From positions 1 to 5,021 of the forward strand of contig JAOZNB010000090.1 of the NCBI GenBank assembly GCA_029933995.1: DNA of 5,021 nucleotides, written 5' to 3'. Below, in pieces: positions 4,995 to 5,021 of this stretch. The notes below the pieces were generated by a model that searched no databases, was not told the DNA's origin, and was given only the letters and a program-made list of their open reading frames with translations. The stretch's first letter is position 1. Every line of letters starts with the position of its first letter. Source of the DNA: Candidatus Moraniibacteriota bacterium (lineage in GTDB: Bacteria; Patescibacteriota; Minisyncoccia; Moranbacterales; GCA-2747515). Both the position numbers and the translations under genes were made by a program.

Positions 4995-5021
4995 AATAAA
5001 ATCAAAATTTTTTTAAATTAT

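Noticed and set aside
4736..4999. Plus-strand open frame of 87 codons ending in VIPVKAGIFQ
   Set aside because: It is antisense to the better supported minus-strand gene, and its tail is only the translation of the dispersed hairpin repeat at 4967-4994, a known source of spurious gene calls.
1..5021. CRISPR array, tRNA, rRNA or riboswitch
   Set aside because: No evenly spaced direct repeats, cloverleaf or known aptamer core was seen on either strand.

Overview
The window is AT-rich (about 30% GC in most genes) and densely packed, with short or overlapping gene boundaries and almost no Shine-Dalgarno sites ahead of the plus-strand genes. Small REP-associated HUH transposases with palindromic repeats, a YvcK homologue and these tight junctions suggest a candidate-phyla (Patescibacteria/CPR-like) bacterium; that is inference, and no marker gene proves it. 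The standard genetic code fits: TGA is absent as a sense codon from about 1,270 codons in the four intact genes, and every Trp there is TGG.

Layout. Positions 1-290 are the 3' part of a REP-associated tyrosine transposase (RAYT copy 1), followed after 3 bases by a full-length yvcK/CofD-like gene (294-1316). A 151-base gap holds a dispersed hairpin repeat and a possible weak promoter. Next are a complete ABC half-exporter (1468-3252), RAYT copy 2 (3257-3802; broken by one in-frame TGA) and a HAD-family hydrolase (3799-4431) whose ATG overlaps the RAYT stop. Convergent to these, on the minus strand, is a small self-contained unit: a consensus sigma-70-type promoter with a perfect palindrome in its spacer, a short leader whose ribosome binding site sits in a hairpin loop, a 123-residue winged-helix-like protein (4486-4857) and an intrinsic terminator (4437-4479). 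A second copy of the dispersed hairpin repeat lies near the right edge.

The most interesting structure is in the RAYT copies. Both carry, at the same place inside the open reading frame, a pair of inverted REP-like hairpins bounded by GTAG/CTAC, which is the kind of DNA such enzymes recognise. The two copies are about 95% identical over their shared 3' coding part, but their palindromes are different in sequence, and both preserve the frame. Each RAYT also ends right at the start codon of the next gene. The second point of interest is the minus-strand unit, which looks like an autoregulated DNA-binding protein of distinct base composition. The yvcK, ABC and HAD genes look like ordinary chromosomal genes, and nothing shows that they share a pathway.
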